Origin: Dactylonectria macrodidyma
Lineage: Eukaryota > Ascomycota > Sordariomycetes > Hypocreales > Nectriaceae
NCBI GenBank assembly: GCA_020744425.1
Contig: JAGMUV010000030.1
Location: forward strand, 434,001-498,000
Reading direction: 5' to 3'
Length of the DNA: 64,000 nucleotides
The translations under genes and the position numbers were made by a program. The notes beneath the pieces are model-generated. The model was not told the DNA's origin. It saw only the letters and a program-made list of their open reading frames with translations, and did no database searches. Each line of letters opens with the position of its first letter. The stretch's first letter is position 1. Of this stretch, positions 46,874-57,727 are shown one piece after another.

Positions 46874-47257
46874 TGTGACGGTCGGGCTTACACTAGGGCT
46901 CTAGGGTAGGTCCAAGGCGTGTAGTGTTTATGATCGAGTGGATCAGGGACGTCGTAGTGAGCAATGTAGGTCACGGTCTGGTAATGGTAGAATAGTAGAT
47001 TCAATGTAACCAAGTGTGTTGATAGCTGGCGAGGCTATCTGTCTATGAAAGTGCTAAATGAATGTGTTTATATACAAATGATGTCCTGATGGATCACGGT
47101 TTGGGATCGTGATCCATCCTTTGGGATCACGATTGGAAATCGTGATCCATCGCTGGGATCACGGTTTGGAATCGTGATCCAACGGGATTGGTTAGAAATT
47201 GGTAGAGTGGGTCCGTATGGGCAGCGTCACGTGGTCTGTGCAGACCGGGCCGTGACA
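46874..47257. mobile_element. 384-bp solo LTR with 5-bp target duplication
   Basis: The element starts TGTGACGGTCGGGC and ends CCCGGTC/GCCGTGACA-type sequence (..GGGCCGTGACA), so it has TG...CA termini with short inverted ends. It is flanked by perfect 5-bp repeats TCCAC at 46869-46873 and 47258-47262. No gag or pol sequence adjoins it, which is the structure left by recombination between the LTRs of an LTR retrotransposon. A TATATAA box on the minus strand (about 47070) suggests minus orientation, though this is not decisive. It contains three tandem hairpins of GGATCACG...CGTGATCC (about 47091-47180). Confidence 0.88.
47091..47181. repeat. three tandem hairpin units inside the solo LTR
   Basis: Each unit is an inverted repeat GGATCACG-(~9 nt)-CGTGATCC of about 25-27 bp, spaced 31-32 bp apart. 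The loops differ (GTTTGGGAT, ATTGGAAAT, GTTTGGAAT) while the stems stay paired. They may act in the R/U5 region as RNA structures or protein sites; the role is unknown. Confidence 0.85.
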
Positions 47258-47761
47258 TCCACCGCATAAATTGTCCTTTGAACTGGGAAAGTGGCTCTCC
47301 ATTACCAACTCTACTACTTCACGACAATGTTTGATCACAAACGTAGTTGCCGCAATTGGATATAATGGAGGTGCCCAGTGCTTAAAGAAGCTCGGCCACG
47401 TATGTCCACAGCCTAGAAAGGTTGTTCGCGTCTGTTAGGAATTTAGTTTGGTTCGGTCCTGGAATTGAGCTTATTCATCGATGCGGAAACGCATGCCATG
47501 TGGGCAATTACACCTTAAGCCTATAAAGCTAGCAAGAATCGTTCAACCACGGTTATAGCAAGACCTTTTGACTCAGTCGGCTAGGATTTAGTCTTTTCGC
47601 ATCATTCATATAGGGTAAAGACAGATAATACTCTTCACGAAATCCTAAACCAGAGTCTTAGGCCAATAATGGATCGTTCATCCACATGCGCCAATAATCA
47701 TCTCTCTACCCTATACACCTATGTGCGGACACGTCTATTTCTCCCTCAGCTAACCTAAGCC

Positions 47762-48307
47762 TCAGCCAGATGGTTGGTTGGCACCCTCACTGAGGTGCAA
47801 CTCTTCAGGCCGATTTCGTTTCGATGACCTTTCCGAACCCAGCGCTTTCTTTCTCTTGAATGATCCGGTGGATTCGTCTCCCGGGATTAGGCCGGTACCA
47901 CCCGAGAATATTTCTTGGGAGTTCGGCGGTAACGTAAGTGAGGGATGTGGATCCATAGGCAGTGCATCTCCCGCATGGACGTTATGTTGTGAGGCTTGAG
48001 TCACTTCACTCTCGAGCCTATTAATGAGCTCTCTCTGCACGGTTGTGAGTCTCTGCAGTGTCTCGAGGCGTTTGTGTCCCTCGGCTGATCGGATTTGTTC
48101 CATCTGCCACCCATGAATGGCCTCAGCCGATTTTGCTTGTTCCGTTCGGTACGCGTGGAGGGCATCATCCCTTTCTCTTGCAATTCTGTTGGCGCGCTCT
48201 TGCCAATCACAATTAGCACGATTCAGGGTGTGTATCGTTTGGACAAGAGGAGGTGGATTTTGCATGTTAGGTTGAACAGGGGCTAATGGGAAATTGGGAT
48301 TTGCCAT
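47762..48307 (-). CDS. coiled-coil protein, 181 residues
   Basis: A single open frame starts MANPNFPLAPVQPNMQNPPP and has a charged heptad-rich helix at about residues 30-105 (WQERANRIARERDDALHAYR ... QRLTTVQRELINRLESEVTQ). The C-terminus is basic and NLS-like (KRKKALGSERSSKRNRPEEL). No domain is recognised. Short coiled-coil proteins with basic tails occur as chromatin or transposon accessory factors, but there is no evidence for that here. No splice site is needed, and the gene's reality rests on frame length and composition only. Confidence 0.45.
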   Translation of the reverse strand: MANPNFPLAPVQPNMQNPPPLVQTIHTLNRANCDWQERANRIARERDDALHAYRTEQAKSAEAIHGWQMEQIRSAEGHKRLETLQRLTTVQRELINRLESEVTQASQHNVHAGDALPMDPHPSLTLPPNSQEIFSGGTGLIPGDESTGSFKRKKALGSERSSKRNRPEELHLSEGANQPSG

Positions 48308-48963
48308 GGTGACGGAGGTTGTTCAGGTTCTGTTGAGCCGGTAATTGAGGGAGCAGGTTCTTCATTATATCTTAGTTTCCGTTCAGGATGAACAGCCACT
48401 TGTGGAATGGTGATGGAATCATTTTTTGGACAGTAACTGCTTGTAAATACCGGTAATACATAGATTGATAGTGCAGACTGGTAGGGTTGGTGCAAGGTAG
48501 GTATTGCTAGGATACTTTTGGGAGCCCATCTAACGAAAGTTACTCATCAAAGAGCTGAAAGTGACTTGAGTCTTTACAGGCCCAAGGATGTGTGAGTCCC
48601 TCTATGCCTCAAACTTTACTGAGTCTGGCAGCGACCGATGCCTGCCGACCACCAGGAAACCAGGTGCACAGTCATGCATGTAAAGCACTTTCTAGCATTG
48701 CTGTTGCTGGGCATCAAGCCCGCTCACGTGATGACGCTTCAGGCAGACATCGCCGGCAGCTTCAAGCTGCCCCGGCAACCTACCCTTGGAAGGGAATGCG
48801 CGCACTGTATATAAGCGGCAGGGCCCTCTGGGCCCTTCCTAAATGCTCCTCAAGAGTCTCAATTGATCGTTATCCGGCCCTTGCACGAGTCCCCATAAAC
48901 GACATCCCTGCGCCTGTTGCACTGCAAATTGCAACAATTGCATCCTAACCGTTACTTTTGTTT
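48308..48963. other. intergenic, no supported gene
   Basis: A plus-strand frame at 48592-48948 has no signature. The interval separates two small minus-strand frames. Confidence 0.4.
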
Positions 48964-49179
48964 TTATTCACCAAGAGTTGTCTGTTTTTTAACTCCATCT
49001 CCTACTTGTCCTCGTAATTTGCCTGGGTGACCAGTCGCATCGGCGCACTGGGGGCAATAATAAAGGTTATGTGCAATAAAGACCATATGGGTTTCTATGT
49101 CATCTGTTGACATTGTCTCAACTGATTTTCGGCATCTCAAGCAAAACGTTTTAACCACTGTTGCGTGAAGTCTATCCAT
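48964..49179 (-). CDS. small zinc-ribbon-like protein, 71 residues
   Basis: The frame gives MDRLHATVVKTFCLRCRKSV ... NLYYCPQCAD ... GVKKQTTLGE. Two CXXC pairs (CLRC and CPQC, about 30 residues apart) resemble a zinc ribbon. Short open frames of this kind can arise by chance, but the paired CXXC knuckles and hydrophobic spacing support a real small gene. Family and function unknown. Confidence 0.45.
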   Translation of the reverse strand: MDRLHATVVKTFCLRCRKSVETMSTDDIETHMVFIAHNLYYCPQCADATGHPGKLRGQVGDGVKKQTTLGE

Positions 49180-50553
49180 CTCGATGATTCACTCCGAACA
49201 ATCAACCGTCACAGTGTGATGTTGATGGTGCTTTATAGCAGCAACGCGTAGCTTGCGCTGTCGTAGGCCAAAATTGGTCAGATCCATTTTTGCCCATTCA
49301 TACAATGCCACATTCAGATACAAGCCATGGTTGCACCAGCGCTGCCCTCAAATCAAACAAATCAAATCCAGAGTCATATTTGAAATATTTGATGGCATAC
49401 AAAGCCAGATTTGTTGTTTGGAATATTTGATCAAATATTTCAAATCCCAACATCTGTGCTCTCCATACTACTCTCAATGTCCCAGTGCAATCTCTCCCAG
49501 GTGCAGTAGCGCCAAGCTTCACGGCACCATGCCTAATCCAGTTCTTAAGGCACTGCAGCCTCTCTAATGTTTCCGCACTCATCGAAAGTCTCTGCGACGT
49601 CAACGTCAACTTAGCAAGGCTGAAAGTCCCAATCAGTTGCCATCGCCGGGATAGCAAGTATATCAAGAGCCAGCTGGCTACCGGGAGTGGTCCTTGGTGA
49701 CCCATCCACCACTCGATTAATACCATCCTCGCCGCGAGCCTCGTAGCGAATGTGCGCCCCTACGGGTTTCGATATCGCAGGATGACCTTGATAGATGTTG
49801 ATAAATTCGCTGCGGCATTGAGGACGAATGCCGTGGTCAACGCGGTCGATATAAAATGTGCGAGACTCATTGTGCTAAAAGTTAAGGTCATAATCATACA
49901 GCCATTTTTCAGTCACGATAGAACATTTGGGAGATACCAGACGTATAAATAGAGATCAAACTGGCTGCATGTCCTTCTATTTTCAGCAACGCCCCCCTAA
50001 GCCTACATCTAGGTTTCGTTGATCTTTGCATGGGAGGTGTATCGTGATCCAGAGTGGTGGAGATGTGGTCTTGCGGCATTTACCGAAGTCAATAGCCCCT
50101 GTTACCATGTTCCGTAGTCTGGTAGTGTATCGTTGGGTAGTTCTCGTCCATGCACGCTCATTCCACTAGACAGACCCCTCTCGCGTCAAGGTTAAAGAGG
50201 ACCATTAACCATGCAAGTCGTTATCACCATCTATGACGAGATTCAGCATCAGCCGTCAGCCGATCCATAGTCCTACAACGCTGCAGCTGCTTCTACTTTC
50301 GAACAGAGATGCTACTCGGTATAACAGTCAGTACATGCTAAAACTACGCGCAGACGACCCCAAAATCTTGTCCCACATCCCAAACCTGTCCCATGTCCCA
50401 CATCTTCTCTCAAATCTCAAAGTCATTTTCATATCTCAAAATCTGCCCCGTATCCCAAATCAATCTCTAGATTCTCACCGGCAAGCATGAAGGATCTACC
50501 TCTATATGACATCAACGTCGCCAGAGGTGCCCATTTTGAGTGCGTTCTTTCGT
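49180..50553. other. intergenic with AT-rich palindrome
   Basis: No gene is supported. A perfect 16-bp inverted repeat lies at 49378-49445. 50360-50475 contains degenerate TCCCAAA/TCTCAAA repeats. The right end abuts the 3' end of the ligase gene. Confidence 0.4.
49378..49445. repeat. 16-bp perfect inverted repeat, AT-rich
   Basis: ATTTGAAATATTTGAT at 49378-49393 is mirrored exactly by ATCAAATATTTCAAAT at 49430-49445, around a 36-nt spacer. It may be a MITE remnant or a local fold-back. Confidence 0.8.
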
Positions 50554-52800
50554 TTACTCCTGCTTTGCTCGCTTGATGGTTAAGTTACCATACAAGGCAA
50601 TCTCTGGAGATATCTTCCGCTTTGATGCCCGGAGGGAAATATTATCAAGGCACTGGGACTCAACAGCTGCCACCAACTTCTCCTGTTGTCGGTTGCTTTG
50701 CCTGCTTACACAAATATCTGCGACAGAAACTGCGTCACCGCTGGGAGAGCTAGTTCTCGATCTGTCAACCAGGTGCTCGTAGCCTCGCAGTCTCCGAAGC
50801 CAACTTTTCTCTTCCTGTTCTCCATCATCCGGTATCTCTAGGCACCTCTGGGCCATCTCCTGCAGCTCCCCAAAGCTGATTGTATCCCTGAACGAGCGAT
50901 CCTCATGAACTTTCAACACTCGTGGAAATCGCAGAGCAAAGTAGCTAACATTCGCGGGCTTGTCGAAGCCAGCACCGACCACTTCTACTACAAACGGGTG
51001 CTTGAATAGCTCCACTGGCTGCAGCCTCCGTGTGGGCTCCAATAAGACAGCGAACTCAGGCATAGACTTGGCGAATGGTGCTCGCGTGAAGTATCCATGG
51101 CGGTTGAGGTACGTGATGTTTTCTTTCGAGATGCCATGTCTGTCGATCATATCGATTATGCGAAATCTCGGCTTGGTGTTAAAGCGGCAAACCTCGTCCT
51201 TATTGTCGATGCACCCGATATAGAATGACGTCCACCATAGGCTACCAATGCCGAGCTCATGCTCATCTCCCGCGTCACGGCGTCCCCCAATAATGACAAA
51301 GTCTGCGGTATCACCAAGGCCTGGAATGTAATCTTTCTTGAGCTTGATGAATGGCCTGCTTCCGTTGAATGAGAAGTAGGGGTCGTCACAACCTTTGAGC
51401 ACAAATCCTTCCCACCGTTGTGTGATGGCTTGAGCGAATGTATCACTGAGCCGTTCCGCTGCGTCGAAAGACGAGAAGTCAATTACTTCGCGGGACCCAA
51501 TGTCGGTCCGGCCCGGAATACGGCGGACCAGAGATTGAAGCCGTCGTCGCCGTTCATCATGAGTGTCTAAGCCGCAGACAATGTCGTCCAGTAATAGAAT
51601 ATCGTAGAACATGATCATGAGATGCTCGCTCGATTCGACGGGCGAATCTCGAGTAGCTCCAAGAAACCGGCCCGATCGTTTCACATGTCTGCGGATTTTG
51701 TGGAAAGGCTCGATTCTCCCGTCGTCGTTCCATACCAGCAGCTCGCCCTCCAGGATGCACCGCTTCTTGATCTTGCAGCCTGCTGTGTCAAGCTCAAGGC
51801 TGTCCCGCAGTGCCCGATGAATTCCCATGCGGTCGCTGGTTGAATCCCTCCCGCTCTTGGAGAAAATCTTGATGGCTGCTCCGGATTTGTTCAGGTCGAT
51901 ATGGATTTGACAGTACTCTCCATCGTACTTCCTCTCCACGCTCATTCGTCTCGGTCCAGCCAATTGGCAGCAATGCCTGATGCTCCTTGCTTTTTCGTGG
52001 GTCGCACGCGCCGTCATTATTCCAGCCTGCGGCTCGAGTTCCCTACTGGCGACTTCCTTCAGCTCATCGCAAGTATCCACGGCCGGCTGGATCGGCATGT
52101 GCCAGATAGTCGGGCTGCCCAGGAGTCCCACAGCAGCTGGAATTGAGTTTTGAAAGCGAAGGAGGTCAGGCAGGAGAAAATGAAATCTGCTCATTACTAG
52201 CGTCTCTGGAACGCGTGCTGGGCTGTAATTCTTTGATATAATGCGAATCATCCATTTGGTCTCGGAGCTCTGCAGGACTCGGAATACTTTCGAAAGCCCT
52301 TCATCTGCACGGATTGATCGACCATGCTTCGTTATAACTCTTTCCCGTAGGCTAGCGGACGAGAACGATGATGAGGCTGCAATCTGGTCGAGGACATCGT
52401 CGAGTTCTTCCAGAGTTACCTCTCGGCCGGCTCTGGATTCGCAGTCTGTTGTAGCCATCACGCGCTCGACAGAGGAGGCAAAGTCTAAACCACCACTGGT
52501 TTTCCATCTCTGAAGATCCTTCATTCGGGATGATCCAAGACACTGTGCGCGTTGGATAATCCCTTCCAGTTGTCGTTCTTGCAGGCCGAACACTCTGTCT
52601 GGTCTGCGTTCGGGAAAGAGACATGACAAGAATGCAACGGCCTCTGGGCATCGCCGTGGAATGATGGCATTGTGTTCGTTGAACCAGGCAAGGATGGTAA
52701 GCGTGTCACGCTCCTGGATCCTGTCGATGCTCGATGATCTCCTGGCGTTTCTCTCGAGTCTCCCCAGGAGATCACAAAGCAATCTGAAGGGAAATGGCAT
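50554..52800 (-). CDS. ATP-dependent DNA ligase (LIG4-like, BRCT-less)
   Basis: Single exon. I prefer the start at 52800 (MPFPFRLLCDLLGRLERNAR), as the N-terminal ligase domain begins there, giving 748 residues; the frame is open to an ATG at 52905 (783 residues). Domains are an N-terminal DNA-binding ligase region and then a nucleotidyltransferase core. Motif I is ERKYDGEYCQ, with the adenylated Lys at about residue 291. Motif III is LEGELLVWND, motif IV is EGFVLKG and motif V is FIKLKKDY. An OB-fold with a C-terminal region follows. It ends with a basic tail (RASKRKISPE...IKRAKQE) and lacks the BRCT repeats of true Lig4. It joins nicked DNA with ATP; a role in repair is inferred. The middle of this gene is duplicated at 1-483 of the window. 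Confidence 0.9.
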   Translation of the reverse strand: MPFPFRLLCDLLGRLERNARRSSSIDRIQERDTLTILAWFNEHNAIIPRRCPEAVAFLSCLFPERRPDRVFGLQERQLEGIIQRAQCLGSSRMKDLQRWKTSGGLDFASSVERVMATTDCESRAGREVTLEELDDVLDQIAASSSFSSASLRERVITKHGRSIRADEGLSKVFRVLQSSETKWMIRIISKNYSPARVPETLVMSRFHFLLPDLLRFQNSIPAAVGLLGSPTIWHMPIQPAVDTCDELKEVASRELEPQAGIMTARATHEKARSIRHCCQLAGPRRMSVERKYDGEYCQIHIDLNKSGAAIKIFSKSGRDSTSDRMGIHRALRDSLELDTAGCKIKKRCILEGELLVWNDDGRIEPFHKIRRHVKRSGRFLGATRDSPVESSEHLMIMFYDILLLDDIVCGLDTHDERRRRLQSLVRRIPGRTDIGSREVIDFSSFDAAERLSDTFAQAITQRWEGFVLKGCDDPYFSFNGSRPFIKLKKDYIPGLGDTADFVIIGGRRDAGDEHELGIGSLWWTSFYIGCIDNKDEVCRFNTKPRFRIIDMIDRHGISKENITYLNRHGYFTRAPFAKSMPEFAVLLEPTRRLQPVELFKHPFVVEVVGAGFDKPANVSYFALRFPRVLKVHEDRSFRDTISFGELQEMAQRCLEIPDDGEQEEKSWLRRLRGYEHLVDRSRTSSPSGDAVSVADICVSRQSNRQQEKLVAAVESQCLDNISLRASKRKISPEIALYGNLTIKRAKQE

Positions 52801-53679
52801 GTTGAAAAATATGGTAAAGAGAGGAGTGAAGGGGCAAGCACCAGCTCTCACAGCGTGCACGAACGTGGAGGGTATTAGAGAGCTTTGTGGATATCTAGCT
52901 TTCATTTAGGGGTCGGTCAGCATACTTATATAGCTAGCCCAGGCAGACTACTCGTTGATGATTCGCAGGACTCTCGCTGGGCAACCCAGCTTGTTTGTGC
53001 TACTTATCCTGGCCACTAACAGTAGGCACCACGAGGACTCACGACGCCGTGCAACGAGGGAGAACGCAGAGGAGACGACTCAGATGTCGAGTCGGAAATG
53101 TGGAGGTGAGGCAGGGTCTGAAGATTCTTCGGCATCCAAGTGAACACCGAGCGCGAGAATTATTGTGCTATGGTCCTTTTGGCGCCGATGTGAGGTATCC
53201 GCACTCATTTCACCATCAGTGGGCTTTTCCTGTATTAAAGACCGCGCATCGAGCACGAAGACAAGGATTAGAACGATTAAGGGCTCGCCGGGGCCATATG
53301 CGGTATTTCAATATCGACAAAGCCACGAGGGAGGCGAAAAGGGACCAGTTACCCGATAACCTAGAGCACCATCACCAAACCATATCCTATAGATGTCCAT
53401 CTGAATACTGTAAGACGGAGCTCTTGGCTATTTCCTTATCCAGGCTCGTTTGCGCGCGCCATCCTTTTCACCTCTTCTAGCTCGAGGGTAGCTATTCATA
53501 AAATAAGTAGCGCACCTGTACGGGTACTTATGAAGATGGAACACAAAATGGATTGTGATGTACGGATATGAGCATACTCGGCGAAGGCGGAGCTCTCAGA
53601 CGGTTTTGTTTTGTAGAATGGCGCCAAGATGGTTGGGAAACTTGTGGCGTCCCACTGCTCTTCGCGTACGAAGCATGGC

Positions 53680-54220
53680 CGGCAGGTAGCGGATTATTAA
53701 AGTTCCGAGAGTCCAGAATGCGGTCGGATGCCAGTGATGTAACTTACATCGGCCCTTTCGAGGTGTCTGCTTGATGCGATTTTTCAGTGCATGCTCCCTT
53801 GCCTAGCGCCTTGCAGGGCTATCGGAGATTGCTCACTGGAGTACGGGGCACGACGACGCTAGAGCCAAACCAAGCTCGGGCCAGCAATTTGCTCTTCATC
53901 CTACCAACCCCGCCTCTTTTTGACCAATCTCGTATAAGACACTCGGGCAGACATTGGCAACAAGCTCAGGATCGACGCCGAGGGATCAGCGCTGTTTATG
54001 GGGCGCATTTCAGCACCATGGGCAAACATTCTCTGGCCGGGGAAGTTTTGCCGGTGGACACACAGACCCCAATACCAGGATTAAGGGCCGGATGTAACGG
54101 ATCGTTCAGCGTCTCCTTTGTGGGGTCTGTCGGTCGGTATCGCAGCAATATGATAAGAAGTTCAAAACTGCCGCCTGAAGAGGTCTTTCTATATTTCATA
54201 GCCATACCAACAAAATAGCT
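53680..54220 (+). repeat. dispersed repeat, copy X (order A-B)
   Basis: Block A (about 53680-53950) recurs reverse-complemented at about 58315-58600. Block B (about 53963-54215) recurs reverse-complemented at about 57045-57255 and in part at about 58760-58885. Here A precedes B. In the 58-kb copy B precedes A on the same strand, so the blocks are permuted, as if sampled from a longer tandem array. Confidence 0.85.
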
Positions 54221-54866
54221 CGGCCGCAGGTGCCGCTCGCGTTGCTCTCGTCACCGCGCTCGTTTTTTTCTTATCGCCGCAGCTCAGTTCAGCTTCCGTC
54301 CTCCGCAGAGCCGTATGACCCATAGAACACGAGCCACTGAAAGGCCCGATGCCACCTTACATGACAAATCGAGGTGATAAAGCCTCTTTCTCGCGTCGGA
54401 ATGTGCCACAAGATCCTTCAGGATCATCCTGTTGCAGACCAACTTGGTGCCATGCAACCACTCAGCGGAAATCTCAGCTGGGTGGAGTGGGGACACTGCA
54501 CAGGGACAAAATGGACCGGAGTACAAACAATATGTACATAGTACATGCTTTGCTCCAACGTTGCACCCTACCTTGGTAAAACATCCAACCATTAGATTGT
54601 CAACACCTAACAAATGGCGCTTGTAGTCACCGTTGATGAACGCATCCGCACAGGCAGATCTAATTCACGGGCAGGTTCGATCCGATACAACATATATCCG
54701 TATATTCTCGTTCGTTTTGTCTTCCTCGCTGTTGCCCCTCTTCCCCAGATGCACAGCCGGGGCAATCCACGTGATGACTGATCAACGCGTCTCAGTGGAG
54801 CCGTGTCGGGGGTGCTGTATCCGCTATAGGTACAAAAATTGCACCTTTTCGTACTCATGGGGATGT

Positions 54867-54945
54867 TTGTGTTGGTTGTGTTGGTTGTTTGTTGATTGTG
54901 TTGGTTGTTTGTTGGTTGTGTTGGTTGTTTGTTGGTTTTGTTTGC
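54867..54945. repeat. TTGGTTGTGTTGGTTGTTTG minisatellite
   Basis: About 3.5 units of a ~23-bp repeat built from TGTTGGTTGTTTGTTGGTTG words. It creates a spurious TNKQPTQPTNNQ frame on the minus strand. Confidence 0.9.
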
Positions 54946-55109
54946 TGTGAGGGGCGAAGTCGTCACAGCTAACTTAACATCTACTAGACTGTCGGGCTGG
55001 TATTGAGGATAAAAGAACACCGGACTGACTCTCAAACAGGTATTTGGCAATATTGGACACTCAGTCTTTCTCGTCTCTGTTCGCCCTTTTTTTTTTGCCT
55101 ATTGTCACA

Positions 55110-55927
55110 ATGTCCAACAGCGCTCACGGCAGGTGGACGGCATCCCAGCCACCCCCAGCCACGTCTCGGAGAGGCATGGATCCATCTGCCCAAACCAGAA
55201 ATGGAATTGGTCGACAGCCGGCACAGCAAGCATGGCAGGCCCCACAGCGAGTGACGCACCCTGAGCCCAACACTTACCACAATAACCTAGAGGGCAGATT
55301 CGACATGAATGACCTGGAGGGTGATTTCAACTTCAGTGATCTGGATGGCGCATTCAACATGAATAACCCGGAGCGTTCTGACAACGCCCATTACCTGGAG
55401 GCGACATACCCCCCCCACTCGGGGGTCACTCCCATGATTGGGAATCCCATGATTGGGAATCCCATGATTGGGAATTTTAACAATGAGGGTGGGGAAAGGC
55501 CTTCTCCCTGGACAGGGCTCATTCATGAACAGTGTTGCAGTGATTTGGATGAGTAAGCTTAATACCTCAATTTCTCATGTGGCAAACCTTCTGACAAATG
55601 GTGGGTAGAGCAATTGAAATGATGACTGACTTGTTAAACAAGTAAGTGATTTAGACCAAATCTATCATCGTTGTGCATTGCTAATATCCCCAAGGGTCAA
55701 AATGACTCGCAAGCAGCTGAAAGAGCAAGATGAGTGAGTAATTCTTACCTCAACGACGGCAGTGCTGCGAACTAACTTCGGTTAGCACCGAAACGGACTT
55801 GCAGGCTATTGAGGAAATGAAATGGGGTATACAAAATCTACATCGGCTCCCTCAGGAAGGCCGATGTAGATTTTGTGGACGCCAGGAACTGTCACGGGGT
55901 ATGGGCTCCAGGCCACGCGAGTTGTGA
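55110..55927 (+). CDS. novel four-exon acidic-repeat protein, 218 residues
   Basis: Exons 55110-55552, 55609-55641, 55695-55733 and 55786-55927 all end in phase 2 and restore one frame, with three canonical introns (GTAAGC, GTAAGT, GTGAGT donors). That is strong support for a real gene. The start sits in good context (CACAATGTCC). The product begins MSNSAHGRWTASQPPPATSR. A triple ~9-residue acidic motif follows (NLEGRFDMND, LEGDFNFSD, LDGAFNMNN), then three MIGNP repeats. The C-terminal helix (MTRKQLKEQDDTETDLQAIEE) leads into RCRFCGRQEL. The last exon contains a perfect 17-bp inverted repeat. No family is recognised. It is flanked by repeats on both sides. Confidence 0.55.
55831..55876. repeat. 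perfect 17-bp inverted repeat inside a coding exon
   Basis: ACAAAATCTACATCGGC at 55831-55847 is mirrored exactly at 55860-55876 around a 12-nt loop. It lies in the last exon of the 218-residue gene and would form a strong mRNA hairpin. Confidence 0.9.
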
Positions 55928-55960
55928 TGCAGTCGACAGCCTTTGCAGTGTATAGAAATC

Positions 55961-56112
55961 AACACATACCTCATAAGCATAGCCCTCAACAGGATGAGTT
56001 CAAGACTAGGTCAGGTAGCTCAGACCACTGCGATCAAGCGTGACAGAACCCAACACATACCTCATAAGCATAGTCCTCAACAGGATGAGTTCAAGACTAG
56101 GTCAGGTAGCTC
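55961..56112 (+). repeat. 91-bp tandem repeat, 1.7 copies
   Basis: A unit beginning AACACATACCTCATAAGCAT and containing CAGGATGAGTTCAAGACTAG is repeated with a 91-bp period and one visible substitution. The word GACCACTGCGATCAAGCGTG from its 3' part recurs near 56248. Confidence 0.85.
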
Positions 56113-57459
56113 ACGACATCATACATTGTCGCACCAGACAGCTACGGCAAAAGTGGAATGAACACTCCGCTAATGCGTAGTGCAATGATGGCCTATACTA
56201 GATGTGACATACATCCATTCAGGGTAGTTACTATGGCTTGGCAGGCGACCACTGCGGTCAAGCGTGACAGAACCAGAATTACACCGAGAGTACAGTATGT
56301 ACCCAAAATGCGATATATGTACAATGTCCCAGTCCACAACTGCCGAATCCTCTTCCTAGACGAAAGCACCGCCCTCAAATTATTTTACACATTCGTCAGG
56401 AGACATAGTCGTTATATGTTTGCCCGTTCGTCACATGACCAAGCAGCTGGATATACAGCTGCTTCGTACCTTCGCGTTTCCTATCAATATAAACTCAGTT
56501 ATGTACCTTCAATAGTAAGTGTATTATATCACTCACTTAGTAGCCCCCTGCATCATGCTATTTATGTAAGAACTCATCCGCATCTTGTTTAGAGGGAGGG
56601 GAGTGAACTTACTCTGTGACAAGTCCTTGAATCCTGAAGCAACACGGAGTTAGCCACTCGGAAATTGGGTTGAAACTAGTGCCACGTACTCTAGATTGAG
56701 TTCTTTACGGAGATTGGAAATGCTGGTAATGCTTTCCCGGTTAGTTTTCAGGAGGACTGGGCTGAACAAGCCACATTGACAAGTACTGACCGGCTCCGCT
56801 TGTCATCGACTGAATGGAGAAAATTCGGTGCACCACTATCCCTCATCAGTTCGCTGCTGAAGCGAGTACGGTGATATAAACTCACCCCAGGGCATCGGAT
56901 TGGTTTGGTTTGACTGCCTGGAGGCCCCCATGTTCACGCGGATTGTCCCCGAGTGATGGTGCTGCCTGCCCTTGACCAGGTATGAAATGAGTGAATTGAT
57001 GTTGGCTGGGCATTTTTGTCATCCCACAAGCTGGCAAAGTAGCTATTTTGTTGGTATGGCTATGAAATATAAAAGAAAGACCTCTTCTGGCGGCAGTTTT
57101 GAACTTCTTATCATATTGCTGCGATACCGACCGACACTCTCAGGACCCCACAAAGGAGACGCTGAACGATCCGTTACATCCGGCCCTTAATCCTGGTATT
57201 GGGGTCTGTGTGTCTACCGGCAAAACTTCCCCGGCCAGAGAATGTTTGCCCATGACGCGTAGACCAGCTGAGGGACTTTGGGAGCACAGTGGAGCGTCAT
57301 CACAACGGCTCGGCATGCCGGATGTGCATGGATTTTGATTGCGCTCGGTCGCAGTCTCTTGGCGCTTGAGCAGGTTTCTGATCATCGGGTCGGGTGTTGT
57401 CCATCTTAGACCGTTGCCAGTCTTTGTGGGCGGGCGAGGTCGTCAGCCAGGTCAGCGCT
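56113..57459. other. intergenic with repeat copy
   Basis: No gene is supported. About 57045-57255 is a minus-strand copy of repeat block B. 57256-57365 (GCGTAGACCAGCTGAGGGA...) recurs at about 59340-59420. Confidence 0.4.
57045..57255 (-). repeat. dispersed repeat block B, copy Y
   Basis: Reverse complement of about 54010-54215, nearly identical apart from a few short indels (for example ACACTCTCAGGACCC against ACAGACCC). Confidence 0.85.
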
Positions 57460-57562
57460 TTCAATTCAAGTACATCAATTCAAATCAAGTCAAGTAAGTT
57501 CACGGACGATTTTATTTCAAGTAATCAAGTTACACCCCCGAACTTGACTTACTTGAATTGAA
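57460..57562. mobile_element. 103-bp MITE with 13-bp TIRs and 9-bp TSD
   Basis: The ends are perfect inverted repeats, TTCAATTCAAGTA...TACTTGAATTGAA. Direct repeats GTCAGCGCT flank the element exactly (57451-57459 and 57563-57571). A 9-bp target duplication is the hallmark of the Mutator/MULE superfamily. The interior is AT-rich, built of AAGTCAAGTAA-like words, and non-coding. Perfect ends and TSD suggest recent transposition. Confidence 0.92.
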
Positions 57563-57727
57563 GTCAGCGCTGCCGCAGATGTACAAAGCCAAGACGAAGA
57601 CAGAGACGACGGTGTTTCCAATTCGGACGTTCCATTGCGAAGGTCGAGATTTTGTGAGTACCGTCAGGGTTGAGGAGGCTAGCTACGTAGAAAATATAAC
57701 TAGCCTTTGCTGAAATCACATATCCGA

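Larger units (their letters stand above)
52906..55109. other. intergenic with repeat copy and simple repeats
   Basis: No gene is supported. It contains one copy of a dispersed repeat (about 53680-54220) and a GTTGGTTGTGTTGGTTGTTT minisatellite. Short frames inside the repeat are not conserved between its copies. Confidence 0.4.

Noticed and set aside
54600..54700. Possible tRNA because of a GGTTCGATCC T-loop-like word
   Set aside because: No A-box, acceptor stem or anticodon arm can be formed around it.
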